From Lentzea albidocapillata subsp. violacea (lineage in GTDB: Bacteria > Actinomycetota > Actinomycetes > Mycobacteriales > Pseudonocardiaceae), in NCBI RefSeq assembly GCF_900100275.1, contig NZ_FNET01000008.1:124001-188000 (forward strand): 64,000 bases of DNA. The letters run 5' to 3'. Both the position numbers and the translations under genes were made by a program. The first letter of the stretch is position 1, and every line of letters starts with the position of its first letter. This document shows positions 14,833 through 23,500 of this stretch, piece after piece. The notes beneath the pieces were generated by a model. It did not search any database. It saw only the letters and a program-made list of their open reading frames with translations, and had not been told where the DNA came from.

Positions 14833-15395
14833 TCATCTTCCTCAACGGCACGTCCAGCTCCGGCAAGTCGAGCATCGCCGAGCAGCTGTTGCAGGTGCTG
14901 GACACCCCGTACTTCCACCTGGCCGTCGACGCCTTCGGTGCCATGCGCGCCGTCGAACGGACGCTGGAGCTCGACGGCCCGGAACTGGCCGAGGTCCTGC
15001 GCCGTACGAGGGCGGGATTCCATCGCGCCGTGGCGGGAATGGCGCAGGCGGGCAACGACCTGGTGGTCGACCACGTGCTGAGCGAGCCGTGGCGCCTGCA
15101 GGACTGCCTGGAGGTGCTCGACGGACTGGACGTCGTGCTCGTGGGCGTGCACTGCCCTCCAGACGAGCTGGAGAGGCGCGAACGGGCGCGGGGTGACCGG
15201 ATGCCCGGGCACGCCGCCGCGCAGCTCCAGAGCGTCCACCAGCATGGGCTTTACGACTTCGAGGTCGACACGAGCGTGAACAGCCCGCGCGAGTGCGCGC
15301 TGGCGATCAAGGAGTTCGTGAGCCGGGAACCCACGACGAGGGCCTTCGACGAACTGAGGGGTCGTGCCCGCAGGCACGACCCCTCAACCGGCTGA
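14829..15395 (+). CDS. Chloramphenicol phosphotransferase-like kinase
   Basis: A 188-residue protein with the N-terminal P-loop IIFLNGTSSSGKSSIAEQL, then YFHLAVDAFGAMR, where the Asp corresponds to the catalytic base of CPT. DLVVDHVLSEPWRLQDCLEVL and VLVGVHCPPDELERRERARGDR match the family's central strand and lid. The family 3-O-phosphorylates chloramphenicol in its producer, but most homologues have unknown substrates, so resistance should not be assumed. A strong hairpin terminator lies within its last codons. Confidence 0.8.
   Translation: MIIFLNGTSSSGKSSIAEQLLQVLDTPYFHLAVDAFGAMRAVERTLELDGPELAEVLRRTRAGFHRAVAGMAQAGNDLVVDHVLSEPWRLQDCLEVLDGLDVVLVGVHCPPDELERRERARGDRMPGHAAAQLQSVHQHGLYDFEVDTSVNSPRECALAIKEFVSREPTTRAFDELRGRARRHDPSTG
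15355..15386. terminator. Bidirectional hairpin terminator inside the 3' end of the CPT-like gene
   Basis: TGAGGGGTCGTGCC (15355-15368) and GGCACGACCCCTCA (15373-15386) form a perfect 14-bp stem with a CGCA tetraloop. It encodes part of the kinase C-terminus and also lies directly past the stop of the minus-strand ABC transporter gene at 15404. It therefore serves two converging operons. Confidence 0.85.
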
Positions 15396-15403
15396 AAACC
15401 CGA

Positions 15404-16399
15404 TCAGACGACCGCGCGCTCCTCCGCGAAGTGACACGCGGCGGGATGACCGTCGTTGCGCACCACCAGCTCGGGAACCTCGGTCGCGCAGATGTCCTGC
15501 GCCTTCCAGCACCGCGTGCGGAACCGGCAGCCCGACGGCGGGTCGATCGGCGAAGGCACGTCACCCGTCAGGCGGATGACGTCGCGCCGGCCGCGCTGGG
15601 TCGGGTCCGGCACCGGCACGGCGGACAGCAGTGCCTGCGTGTACGGGTGCATCGGACGCTCGTAGATCTCGTCCTCGGTGCCGATCTCCACGATCTTGCC
15701 GAGGTACATCACCGCGACGCGATCGGACAGGTGGCGGACCACCGACAGGTCGTGCGCGATGAACACGTACGACAGGCCCATCTCGGACTGCAGGTCGCCC
15801 AGCAGGTTCATGACCTGCGCCTGGATCGAGACGTCCAGAGCGGACACCGGCTCGTCGCACACGATCACCTTGGGCTTCAGCGCGAGCGCGCGGGCGATGC
15901 CGATGCGCTGGCGCTGACCGCCGGAGAACTGGTGCGGGTACCGGTTGATGTGCTCCGGGTTCAGGCCGACGGTCTCCAGCAGCTCCTGGACCTTGCGCTG
16001 CCGGTCACCCTTGGGCGCGACCTCGGTGTGGATCTCGTAGGGCTCACCGACGATGTCGCCGACCGTCATGCGCGGGTTCAGCGACGTGTACGGGTCCTGC
16101 AGCACGATCTGGATGTCGCGGCGCAGCTTGCGCAGCTCCGCGCCCTTCATCGCGAACATGTCGCGACCTTCGAAGCGCGCGAGGCCCGACGTCGGCGGTT
16201 CCAGGCGCATCAGCACCTGGGCCAGCGTCGACTTGCCGCAACCCGATTCGCCCACGACGCCGAGGGTTTCGCCCTTGTTCAGCGAGAACGAGACGCCGTC
16301 GACGGCCTTGACGTGGCCCACGGTGCGCTTGAACAGCACGCCGACGCGGACCGGGAAGTGCTTGACGAGGTTCTCGACCTCGAGGATCGGCTCAGCCAC
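15404..16399 (-). CDS. Oligopeptide ABC transporter ATP-binding protein (DppF/OppF type)
   Basis: A 331-residue ATPase. Walker A is [20 protein letters not shown], the signature is [20 protein letters not shown], and Walker B is [19 protein letters not shown], followed by the H-loop [14 protein letters not shown]. The C-terminal oligo_HPY domain is seen as [19 protein letters not shown] and a cysteine motif ([21 protein letters not shown]). It is the last gene of a five-gene importer operon; its start overlaps the preceding gene by 8 bases. Confidence 0.9.
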   Translation of the reverse strand: MAEPILEVENLVKHFPVRVGVLFKRTVGHVKAVDGVSFSLNKGETLGVVGESGCGKSTLAQVLMRLEPPTSGLARFEGRDMFAMKGAELRKLRRDIQIVLQDPYTSLNPRMTVGDIVGEPYEIHTEVAPKGDRQRKVQELLETVGLNPEHINRYPHQFSGGQRQRIGIARALALKPKVIVCDEPVSALDVSIQAQVMNLLGDLQSEMGLSYVFIAHDLSVVRHLSDRVAVMYLGKIVEIGTEDEIYERPMHPYTQALLSAVPVPDPTQRGRRDVIRLTGDVPSPIDPPSGCRFRTRCWKAQDICATEVPELVVRNDGHPAACHFAEERAVV

Positions 16400-17378
16400 G
16401 AGCGACCACCTCCTCCGCGATGTGGCACCGGCTGGTGCGGCCCATGCCGAGGTTGTGCGCAGCAGGCACCTCGGAGACGCACCGGTCGAACACGCGCGGG
16501 CAGCGCGGGTTGAACGGGCAGCCGGGCGGGATGTTGGTCAGCGACGGCGGCAGGCCCTTGATCGTCTTGAGCTCCTGGCCGCGCAGGTCCACGCGGGGCA
16601 GGGACTCGAGCAGCGACTCGGTGTACGGGTGCCCCGGCGCGCGGAACAGCTCGTAGACGTCGGCGTGTTCGACGATGCGGCCCGCGTACATGACCGAGAT
16701 CCGGTCCGCGACGTCGGCGACGACGCCGAGGTCGTGGGTGATCAGGATCATGCCCATGTCGCGTTCCTTCTGGATCTCCGCCAGCAGGTCCATGATCTGG
16801 GCCTGCACGGTGACGTCCAGCGCGGTCGTGGGCTCGTCCGCGATCAGCAGCTCCGGGTCGAGAGCCAGCGACATCGCGATCATCGCGCGCTGCCGCATAC
16901 CGCCGGAGAACTGGTGCGGGTAGTCGGAGACGCGACCCTTGGCGTTCGGGATCTTCACCTGGTCCAGGAGCTCGATCGCTCGCTTGCGCGCGTCCGCCTT
17001 GGACATCCCGCGGCGGACCTTCAGCTGCTCCTCGATCTGGAACCCGATCGTGAACACGGGGTTCAGGGCCGAAAGCGCGTCCTGGAAGATCATGGCGATG
17101 CCCTCGCCACGAACCTGGCGACGCTCTTCCGCCGACTGGGTCAGCAGGTCCTCACCGCGGAACTTGATCGTGCCGTTGGTGACGAACCCCGGCGGCGTGT
17201 CCAGGATGCCCATGATCGTCTGGGCGGTCACGGACTTGCCGGAACCGGATTCGCCCAGCACGGCAAGGGTTTCGCCCGCCGAGACGTGGTACGAAACGCC
17301 GTTGAGCACCTTCGCGACACCGTCGCGGGTGCGGAATTCCACGTGGAGATCCTCGACCTCCAGCAATGGCTGAGTCAC
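16392..17378 (-). CDS. Oligopeptide ABC transporter ATP-binding protein (DppD/OppD type)
   Basis: A 328-residue ATPase paired with the gene at 15404. Walker A is [20 protein letters not shown], the signature is [20 protein letters not shown], and Walker B is [19 protein letters not shown], followed by [14 protein letters not shown]. The oligo_HPY tail has [15 protein letters not shown] and [19 protein letters not shown]. The two non-identical ATPases form the energising heterodimer of a peptide or nickel-type importer. A 9-bp gap separates it from the permease upstream. Confidence 0.9.
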   Translation of the reverse strand: MTQPLLEVEDLHVEFRTRDGVAKVLNGVSYHVSAGETLAVLGESGSGKSVTAQTIMGILDTPPGFVTNGTIKFRGEDLLTQSAEERRQVRGEGIAMIFQDALSALNPVFTIGFQIEEQLKVRRGMSKADARKRAIELLDQVKIPNAKGRVSDYPHQFSGGMRQRAMIAMSLALDPELLIADEPTTALDVTVQAQIMDLLAEIQKERDMGMILITHDLGVVADVADRISVMYAGRIVEHADVYELFRAPGHPYTESLLESLPRVDLRGQELKTIKGLPPSLTNIPPGCPFNPRCPRVFDRCVSEVPAAHNLGMGRTSRCHIAEEVVARG

Positions 17379-17387
17379 AGGATTCCC

Positions 17388-18362
17388 CTAACGGGACTTG
17401 GGATCGAGGGCGTCGCGCACGGCGTCACCGAGCATGACGAAGGCCAGCACGGTGATCGTGACGAAGCCCGCGGGGAACAGCAGCATGTGCGGAGCCGACT
17501 GGAAGTAGTCGCGCGACTCGGAGATCATCACGCCCCACGACACGACCGGCGGACGCAGGCCGATGCCGAGGAACGCCAGCGTCGCCTCGGCGCCGATGAA
17601 GGCACCCAGGGCGATCGTCGCGTACACCAGCACGGGCGCCACGGTGTTCGGCAGCAGATGCCGGAACACGATCCGCAGCGGCGAGGCACCGAGACCGCGA
17701 GCGGCCTTGACGTAGTCCTGCTGCTTCGCGACCAAAGTCGCCGAACGCATGATGCGCATGGCCACCGGCCACGACAGCACGGCGATCGAGAGCACGACCT
17801 GCGTGATGATCTGGAAGACGCCGGGGTTCTCCGTGGGCGCGTTGAGCGTCGTCAGGATGACGATCGCACCGAGCACGAACGGGATGCCGGCGAAGATGTC
17901 GGCGAACCGCGACAGCAGGCTGTCGATCCACGTCTTCGCGTAGCCCGCGATGATGCCCACGGTCGACCCGATCAGCACGGTCAGCAACGTCGCGAAGATG
18001 CCGACCAGCAGCGACGCGCGAGCGCCGTGCATGGCACGGGCGTAGACGTCGTAGCCCTGCAGGTCGTAGCCGAACCACGCGTCACCCGAAGGTGACTGCA
18101 GTGACTTGTCGAGGTCGGCGGCGCGTGGGTCGACCGACGTGAACAGCGTCGGGAAGATCGCCATCAGCACGATGATCGCGATGATCACCAGCGAGATGAT
18201 GAACGAGGGCTTGGTGCGCAGCTCGCCCCATGCGTCGCTCCAGAGCGAGCGTGGCTTCTTCTGCTTCTGCGACGAGTCGTCGATGTGGCTGGCCTGGTCG
18301 ACGCCTGCCGCCGCGGACGCCTCGAGTCCGGTTCCGCCGGACACGGATCCTGGGTCACTCAT
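17388..18362 (-). CDS. Oligopeptide ABC transporter permease (DppC/OppC type)
   Basis: A 324-residue permease. A hydrophilic N-terminal tail (first ~45 residues) precedes the first membrane helix FIISLVIIAIIVLMAIFPTLF. At least five further helices follow. The EAA loop that docks to the ATPase is YVKAARGLGASPLRIVFRHLLPN. The start overlaps the end of the DppB-type gene by 8 bases. This pairs with the 18355 gene to form the membrane pore. Confidence 0.9.
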   Translation of the reverse strand: MSDPGSVSGGTGLEASAAAGVDQASHIDDSSQKQKKPRSLWSDAWGELRTKPSFIISLVIIAIIVLMAIFPTLFTSVDPRAADLDKSLQSPSGDAWFGYDLQGYDVYARAMHGARASLLVGIFATLLTVLIGSTVGIIAGYAKTWIDSLLSRFADIFAGIPFVLGAIVILTTLNAPTENPGVFQIITQVVLSIAVLSWPVAMRIMRSATLVAKQQDYVKAARGLGASPLRIVFRHLLPNTVAPVLVYATIALGAFIGAEATLAFLGIGLRPPVVSWGVMISESRDYFQSAPHMLLFPAGFVTITVLAFVMLGDAVRDALDPKSR

Positions 18363-19284
18363 AGCGAATCCTCGGGTCGAGAACGGCGTACAGGAGGTCG
18401 ACGATCAGGCTCATCAGCAGGTAGACGAGGACCAGCAGGGTCACGATGCCCGTGACCATGATGCCTTCCTTCTCCTGGATGCCGCGGAAGATCAGGCCAC
18501 CGATGCCGTTGATGTTGAAGACGCCCTCGGTGACGATCGCGCCGCCCATGAGGCTGCCGAGGTCGGTGCCGAGGAACGTGATCACCGGGATCAGAGAGTT
18601 GCGCAGCAGGTGGATGCCGACGACGCGGCTCTGCGGCTGGCCCTTCGCGATGGCCGTGCGCACGTAGTCCGCGCGCCGGTTCTCGACGATGCTCGACCGG
18701 GTCAGCCGGGCCACGTAGGCCATCGAGAGACTGCCGAGCACGAAGCCGGGCAGGATCAGCTCGCCGAACGTCGGATCGGAGCTGACCGAGGTGTCCATGA
18801 AGTCGAAGCCCTGCGGGCCGAGGTAGAGCCGCAGCACGAAACCGGTGACGAAGACCGGCAGCGAGATCAGGAACAGGGTCGACACCAGGACCAGGTTGTC
18901 GAGGAAGCCCTGCTTGCGCAGACCGGTGAGGACGCCGGCGATGATGCCGATGACGGCCTCGATGATCAGCGCGATGATGCCCATCTTGAGCGTGATCGGC
19001 CACGAGGTGGCGATCTGCTCACCGACGGAGACTCCGTTGAAGGTGGTGCCGAAGTCACCGACGAGCAGGTTGCCCAGGTACTTGAAGTACTGGACCACCA
19101 GCGGATCGTTGAGATTGAGCTTCTGGCTCATCTCGGCGATGTAGGCCGGATCACACGGCCGCTGGCCGCACTTGCCCGCGAAGGGGTCCTGCGGAATCGC
19201 CCAGACCAGGGCGTAGATCAGAAAAGTGGTCCCCAGGAAGACCGGTATCAGCTGCAGCAGACGGCGCAGCACATAGCGACCCAT
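18355..19284 (-). CDS. Oligopeptide ABC transporter permease (DppB/OppB type)
   Basis: A 309-residue permease starting MGRYVLRRLLQLIPVFLGTT, chosen because AAGGAG lies eight bases upstream of this ATG. It has six predicted helices and the EAA-loop YVRTAIAKGQPQSRVVGIHLLRN. A long extracellular loop between helices 1 and 2 has two cysteines (KCGQRPCDP), common in actinobacterial versions. A GC-rich hairpin lies between this gene and the solute-binding protein gene upstream. Confidence 0.9.
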   Translation of the reverse strand: MGRYVLRRLLQLIPVFLGTTFLIYALVWAIPQDPFAGKCGQRPCDPAYIAEMSQKLNLNDPLVVQYFKYLGNLLVGDFGTTFNGVSVGEQIATSWPITLKMGIIALIIEAVIGIIAGVLTGLRKQGFLDNLVLVSTLFLISLPVFVTGFVLRLYLGPQGFDFMDTSVSSDPTFGELILPGFVLGSLSMAYVARLTRSSIVENRRADYVRTAIAKGQPQSRVVGIHLLRNSLIPVITFLGTDLGSLMGGAIVTEGVFNINGIGGLIFRGIQEKEGIMVTGIVTLLVLVYLLMSLIVDLLYAVLDPRIRYE

Positions 19285-19332
19285 GAGGTCGGCTCCTTGC
19301 GTGGTGGGGGCGCCCAAGGTCCTGACACCGCA

Positions 19333-19372
19333 CCGGCCCCGCGCCCGTAACGCTTGAGGGACGCGGGGCCGG
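19333..19372 (-). terminator. Partial terminator between solute-binding protein and permease genes
   Basis: CCGGCCCCGCG and CGCGGGGCCGG form a perfect 11-bp stem with an 18-base loop. It sits between the stop of the binding protein (19404) and the start of the first permease (19284). Such hairpins usually leave the binding protein in excess over the membrane subunits, by stabilising the upstream mRNA or stopping part of transcription. Confidence 0.7.
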
Positions 19373-19403
19373 ACGGATCAGTCAGAACTCAGGTGTTCGG
19401 CAA

Positions 19404-21029
19404 TCAGGCCTTGACGCGGAACGACTCCAGAGCGCCCTGACGCTTGAACGACATCTTGGCGGCGAGCAGGTTCTTGGAGCGGCCGCCGATGCCCTTCTCG
19501 TTCCAGGTCGGCATGGACGGCAGGTCCCTGGCGATGATGTCCTCTGCCTGCTGGTAGATCTTGATCGCCTCGTCCTCGTTCGCCGTCTCGTCGGCCTTCT
19601 TCAGAAGGGCGTCGACCTCGGGGTTCGAGTAGTTCGAGTCGTTCGACGAACCACCGGTGCGGTAGAGCGGGTTGAGGAAGTTCTCGATCGACGGGTAGTC
19701 GGCCGACCAGTCCGAACGGCTCATGCCGGTCAGCTGCTTGCCGTCGACGATCTGGCGGAACGCACCGAAGTTGGTGGCACCGACGAACTCGCAGTCAACG
19801 CCGAGCGCCTGCTTGATGCTGTTGCACGCCGCCTCGAGCGGCTCCTTGCGGCCACCGTCCTGGTTGGACTGGATGGTCAGCTTGGTGCCGGTGAAGCCCG
19901 ACTCCTGGAACAGCTGCTTGGCCTTCTCCGGGTTGTACTTGCAGTACTCGCCGCAGGTGTCGGGGCGGTAGCCCTTGATGCCGGGCGACACGAAGCTGGT
20001 GGACGGCACGTACGAGCCGGCCAGCACCGTCTTCGTGATCTGCTCCCGGTTGATGGCCATCGAGACGGCCTGGCGCAGCTTGACGTTCTTGAACTCGGGG
20101 ATGTACTGCGGGAACGCGATCGCGCTCTGGCCGAGCAGGTTGGCGTTCACGACCGCGTCACCGAGGTCGGCCTTGTACTTCTCGCCGACCTTGGCCGACG
20201 GGGGCAGGGCCTCCATGAAGTCCAGCTTGCCCGCGACCAGGTCCTGGTACGCGGTCTCCTGGGAGGAGTAGATCTTGTAGTCCAAGGTCTTGAAGTGGAC
20301 CTTGTCCTCGCCCTTGTAGTCCTCGAAGCGCTCCATCTTGATCAGCGCGTTCGGCGTGCGGGAGACGAACTTCAGCGGGCCGTTGCCGATCGGCTTGGCC
20401 TCGGCGGCCTTCGGGTCCGCGAAGAACGAGTCGGCCATCGGCGCGAACGGCGTGTAGCCGATCATCGTCGTGAAGACCGAGGTCGGGCCGTTGAGGGTGA
20501 CCTTGAACTCGTAGTCGCCCACCAGCTCGAGACCGGACATCTTGTCCTTGGCCGGCTTGGCGTTCTCGTCGGCCGGGTGGACGTCCTCGAAGCCCGCGAT
20601 CGGGGAGAAGAACGATGCCGCCTGCTGCGCGTTCGGCGCGTACGCGGCCCAGTTCCAGGCGTCGACGAAGTTCTTCGCCTTGACCTCGGTGCCGTCGTGG
20701 AACTTCCAGCCCTGCTTGAGCTTGATCGTGTAGACCTTCGCGTCACTGGTCGTGATCGAGTCGGCCATCAAGTTGTAGGGCGCGCCGTCTTCGGTCTTGT
20801 AACCGACCAGCCGCGAGAACAGCGAGTCGGTGACCTTGCCACCGCCGGCCTCGGTCGTGTTGGCCGGGAACAAGGTGCTCTTGGGCTCGGTGCCGTAGAT
20901 GGACACCGTGCCGTCCGGGTTCTCCTTGCCATCGGTGGCGTTGTTGCTACCGCCACCGCCGCCGCATGCGCTGAGCGTCATGGCGAGCGCAGTTGGCAGA
21001 ACCACCCACGCAACCCGTGATCGCGACAT
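19404..21029 (-). CDS. Oligopeptide-binding lipoprotein (SBP family 5)
   Basis: A 541-residue lipoprotein starting MSRSRVAWVVLPTALAMTLS, with lipobox LSAC followed by a Gly/Ser/Asn linker. The mature domain has the family 5 pattern: TVSIYGTEPKSTLFP, LKQGWKFHDGTEVKAKNFVDAWNW, FVDGKQLTGMSRSDWSADYPSIENFLNPLYRTGGSSN. It delivers peptides to the downstream permeases. ATG at 21029 is preceded by GGGAGAGA. The longer reading starting at 21104 is rejected because it would place 25 non-signal residues ahead of the lipoprotein signal. Confidence 0.92.
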   Translation of the reverse strand: MSRSRVAWVVLPTALAMTLSACGGGGGSNNATDGKENPDGTVSIYGTEPKSTLFPANTTEAGGGKVTDSLFSRLVGYKTEDGAPYNLMADSITTSDAKVYTIKLKQGWKFHDGTEVKAKNFVDAWNWAAYAPNAQQAASFFSPIAGFEDVHPADENAKPAKDKMSGLELVGDYEFKVTLNGPTSVFTTMIGYTPFAPMADSFFADPKAAEAKPIGNGPLKFVSRTPNALIKMERFEDYKGEDKVHFKTLDYKIYSSQETAYQDLVAGKLDFMEALPPSAKVGEKYKADLGDAVVNANLLGQSAIAFPQYIPEFKNVKLRQAVSMAINREQITKTVLAGSYVPSTSFVSPGIKGYRPDTCGEYCKYNPEKAKQLFQESGFTGTKLTIQSNQDGGRKEPLEAACNSIKQALGVDCEFVGATNFGAFRQIVDGKQLTGMSRSDWSADYPSIENFLNPLYRTGGSSNDSNYSNPEVDALLKKADETANEDEAIKIYQQAEDIIARDLPSMPTWNEKGIGGRSKNLLAAKMSFKRQGALESFRVKA

Positions 21030-21207
21030 CAGTCTCTCCCGCCTTTCCCCGGCGCCGCTCCGCAGATATTGCGTGCGCGCGCCTCCCCGGGAGGTCTCGT
21101 CCACCTCCCAAAACGTGAGAGGACGTTAACCGGGGCGTCCAGCAGTACGCGCACTGAAATCGGTCACAAAGTCGTCACGATCACCTCAAGCGCACCTTAA
21201 TTCGGCG

Positions 21208-22149
21208 CTAGACCAGCGAAAACGCGATGCCGTCGAGGATGTCGTGCTCGCTGCACACGAGCGTGCGAATTCCCGCGCGATTCTCCAGTTCGTCGGCAAT
21301 CGCACGCAGTACCACCGCTCCACCGCAGATCACATCCACTCGACCGGGGTGCATGGGTCCCAGCGAGGCACGCTCATCATGCGTCATGGAGAGGATACGG
21401 TCGGTGATTTCACGAACATTGTCAAGTGTGATGCGGCTGAGGTGAATATCGTCGCTGTTGTACACCTCCAGCCCTTGGACCAGGGCTGACAATGTCGTAA
21501 CAGTGCCGGCGACGCCGATCCACGTCTTGGTCTTCTCGACCGGGACGACTTCGAATGCCTCTTTGATCGCCGCACGCGCAAACGCTTCCGCCTGTGCGAT
21601 TTCGTCCGCGGCGGGCGGATCGGACGTGATGAACCGCTCCGTCAGCCGCACGCAGCCGATGTCCATCGACCTCGCGGCCTCCACCTCGGCGCCCGTGCCG
21701 AGGACGAACTCGGTGCTGCCACCACCCAGATCGGTGACGAGGAACGGTCCCTCGTCCGGGTCGAGGTCGGCCACCGCGCCGAGGTAGGACAGCCTCGCCT
21801 CCTCGTCCCCGGTGATCACCTCCGCGGGCGCGCCGAGGATCTGCTCGGTCATGCCGAAGAACTCGTCGCGGTTGCTCGCGTCACGCATCGCACTCGTCGC
21901 GACCATCCGTGCGACTTCCACGCCCTTGCGTTGCATCGTGCGCGCGTAGTCGAGGAGGGCTTGCCGCGTGCGCTCGATGGCGTCGGGGTGCAACCGCCCG
22001 GTCGCGTCCACGCCCTGCCCGAGCCGGACGATCTTCATCTCGCGCTGCACGTCCCGCAGCCACGCCGTGCCGTCGTCGCGCTTGGTCACGTCGGCGATCA
22101 GCAGCCGGATCGAGTTGGTTCCGCAGTCGATGGCCGCTACGCGCGACAT
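21208..22149 (-). CDS. Ppx/GppA family exopolyphosphatase
   Basis: A 313-residue protein of the short actinobacterial type. AAIDCGTNSIRLLIADV is the phosphate-1 motif of the ASKHA fold. TSAMRDASNRDEFF, VTGDEEARLSYLGA and FLVTDLGGGSTEFVLG follow in family order, then VAGTVTTLSALVQGLE. The family hydrolyses polyphosphate or (p)ppGpp 5' phosphate. In actinobacteria it usually lies close to eno-ftsB-DUF501, as here, although accessory genes interrupt that neighbourhood. ATG at 22149 has GAGGAG six bases upstream; a GTG two codons earlier is less favoured. Confidence 0.88.
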   Translation of the reverse strand: MSRVAAIDCGTNSIRLLIADVTKRDDGTAWLRDVQREMKIVRLGQGVDATGRLHPDAIERTRQALLDYARTMQRKGVEVARMVATSAMRDASNRDEFFGMTEQILGAPAEVITGDEEARLSYLGAVADLDPDEGPFLVTDLGGGSTEFVLGTGAEVEAARSMDIGCVRLTERFITSDPPAADEIAQAEAFARAAIKEAFEVVPVEKTKTWIGVAGTVTTLSALVQGLEVYNSDDIHLSRITLDNVREITDRILSMTHDERASLGPMHPGRVDVICGGAVVLRAIADELENRAGIRTLVCSEHDILDGIAFSLV

Positions 22150-22151
22150 GA

Positions 22152-22394
22152 TCACTCCTCGGTGGTTCCGATGTTCCTCGGGTCGTGCACGTCCGCGGGC
22201 ATGATCCCCAGGACCAAGCTTTCCAGCCCGGCGTCACCGACGCCGAAATAGGTCAGCTCCTCCATGCCGAGGAAGAACCTGCCGTGGTCGAGTTGGCTCC
22301 AGCGGAACCCGCTACTGCGCGACACCGACAGACCTGCCGGGATACCAGCCCGCACGCCTGAGCGTGCGTTCGCACTCTTCGGAGAACCTCGGGC
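22152..22394 (-). pseudogene. Possible SUKH-3-type immunity gene remnant
   Basis: Two frames of the minus strand each hold one end of what looks like the same protein. The first, right after the DUF397 stop, reads EECERTLRRAGWYPGRSV and then stops. The second reads WSQLDHGRFFLGMEELTYFG then GLESLVLG. The AGWxPGRxV start and the D-x-GR-x-F plus ALxxLLxG end resemble SUKH-3 immunity proteins, with about 80 middle residues missing. GC3 remains high. A real 67-codon ORF spans the second part, so expression of a small protein is not excluded. Family recognition is tentative. Confidence 0.35.
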
Positions 22395-22553
22395 TTAAGG
22401 CACTTTCACGAGGTGGAGGAACGCGGCCCACGCCTGCTCCGACACGGGGAGGTGGGTGGCGGGGGCCTTGCTATCACGGATGCCGACACCGTGCCCGACC
22501 TCGACGCACTCGCTTCCAGTTGCGCTGTAGCTGCTCTTGCGCCAGATCGACAT
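22395..22553 (-). CDS. DUF397 small protein
   Basis: 52 residues: MSIWRKSSYSATGSECVEVG, GVGIRDSKAP, and a C-terminal WAAFLHLVK. W-x-KSSYS, CVEV and VRDSK-P are the DUF397 hallmarks. These small proteins are encoded next to DUF5753 Xre-type regulators (WhiJ or Scr1-like pairs) throughout actinomycetes, and act with them in developmental or toxin-antitoxin-like control. Its partner at 22567 is frameshifted here. Confidence 0.88.
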   Translation of the reverse strand: MSIWRKSSYSATGSECVEVGHGVGIRDSKAPATHLPVSEQAWAAFLHLVKVP

Positions 22554-22566
22554 CCGATACGCCTCC

Positions 22567-23398
22567 TCAGGACAACATGCTGTTGATCAGCCTCCTCGAT
22601 TGTTCCGCGTCCAAGGCATCTCGATCCAGCCCTTTCAACGCGTCGGTGAAGGTGTCGAGCGAGCCCCTGTCCTCGAGGAACAGGCCCGCGTTGTAGTTGT
22701 CCAGATAGGCAACCGGTTCGTAGCTGTCGTACTCGATCAGGGTGAACGAGCTGGACAACCCCGCGTGCGCTCCGATCGCGATCGGAATGATCCGGAAGGT
22801 GATGTACTGCCGCACCAACATCACGTTGATGTGGTTCAGCTGCGCCTGCATGACGGCCCGGCCGCCGACCGGCAGCCGAAGCGCCTGCTCGTGCACGTAG
22901 AAGACGAACTTCCTGCCAGGCCTGACGATCGCTTGCCGTTCGAGCTTCGCCCTGATCAACGCGTCGATGTCCGCGGATTTCATCCGCGGCCACTTCTCCG
23001 CCACGGCTCGGATGTAACCGGCGATCTGCAGAAGGCCCGGCACGAGGTTCATCGACCACACGGTGATGGTGCTGGCGAGACGTTCCTGGTTGATGAGGCT
23101 GTGCAGCTGTTCCGGCACGCCGTCGTCAGGAAACTGCAGCCAGCCTCGCTGCCGTGACTCGCGGTAGAGCGCGACCAGGCGTTCGACTTCGGTGTAAGGA
23201 CTGCGGCAGTTAGGAGAGCAGCCGGATCAGCTCGACCTCGGTGATGCCGCCCTTGCCGTTCACCGCGTCGGACATCTTGGCTTCCTGCCAGTCCAACAGT
23301 TCGGCGAGTCTGCGTTGGGTCATGCCGCTCTGTTCGATGGCGTCGCGGACGCCCTGACCGAACTCCCGGCCCACCACGCTTGAGTTGCGCTTCGGCAT
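22567..23398 (-). pseudogene. Frameshifted WhiJ/Scr1-type regulator (HTH + DUF5753)
   Basis: The N-terminal HTH (MPKRNSSVVGREFGQGVRDA, MTQRRLAELLDWQEAKMSDAV, ITEVELIRLL) runs from ATG 23398 to a TAA at 23210-23212. One base out of frame the protein resumes: YTEVERLVALYRESRQRGWLQ, then LVPGLLQIAGYIRAVAEK, LERQAIV, FVFYVHEQALRLPVGG, and FTLIEYDSYEPVAYLDNYNAG, the full DUF5753 domain to the stop at 22567. Deleting one A from the TAA restores a continuous reading (LLSYCRSPYTEVE). The gene is either recently inactivated or affected by an assembly error. DUF397 is the downstream partner. Confidence 0.85.
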
Positions 23399-23500
23399 GC
23401 AGACGAAGCTAGGAGACCAACTCCCCTTCACTCCAACGTTTCTGCCCGAATCGCCCCGAACGAAGTACGAGTTGGAATCGTTCCAACCCGACACGCCGTG

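Noticed and set aside
14829..15395. Chloramphenicol resistance gene
   Set aside because: Only family-level similarity to chloramphenicol phosphotransferase; most homologues are not resistance genes and no antibiotic cluster is nearby.
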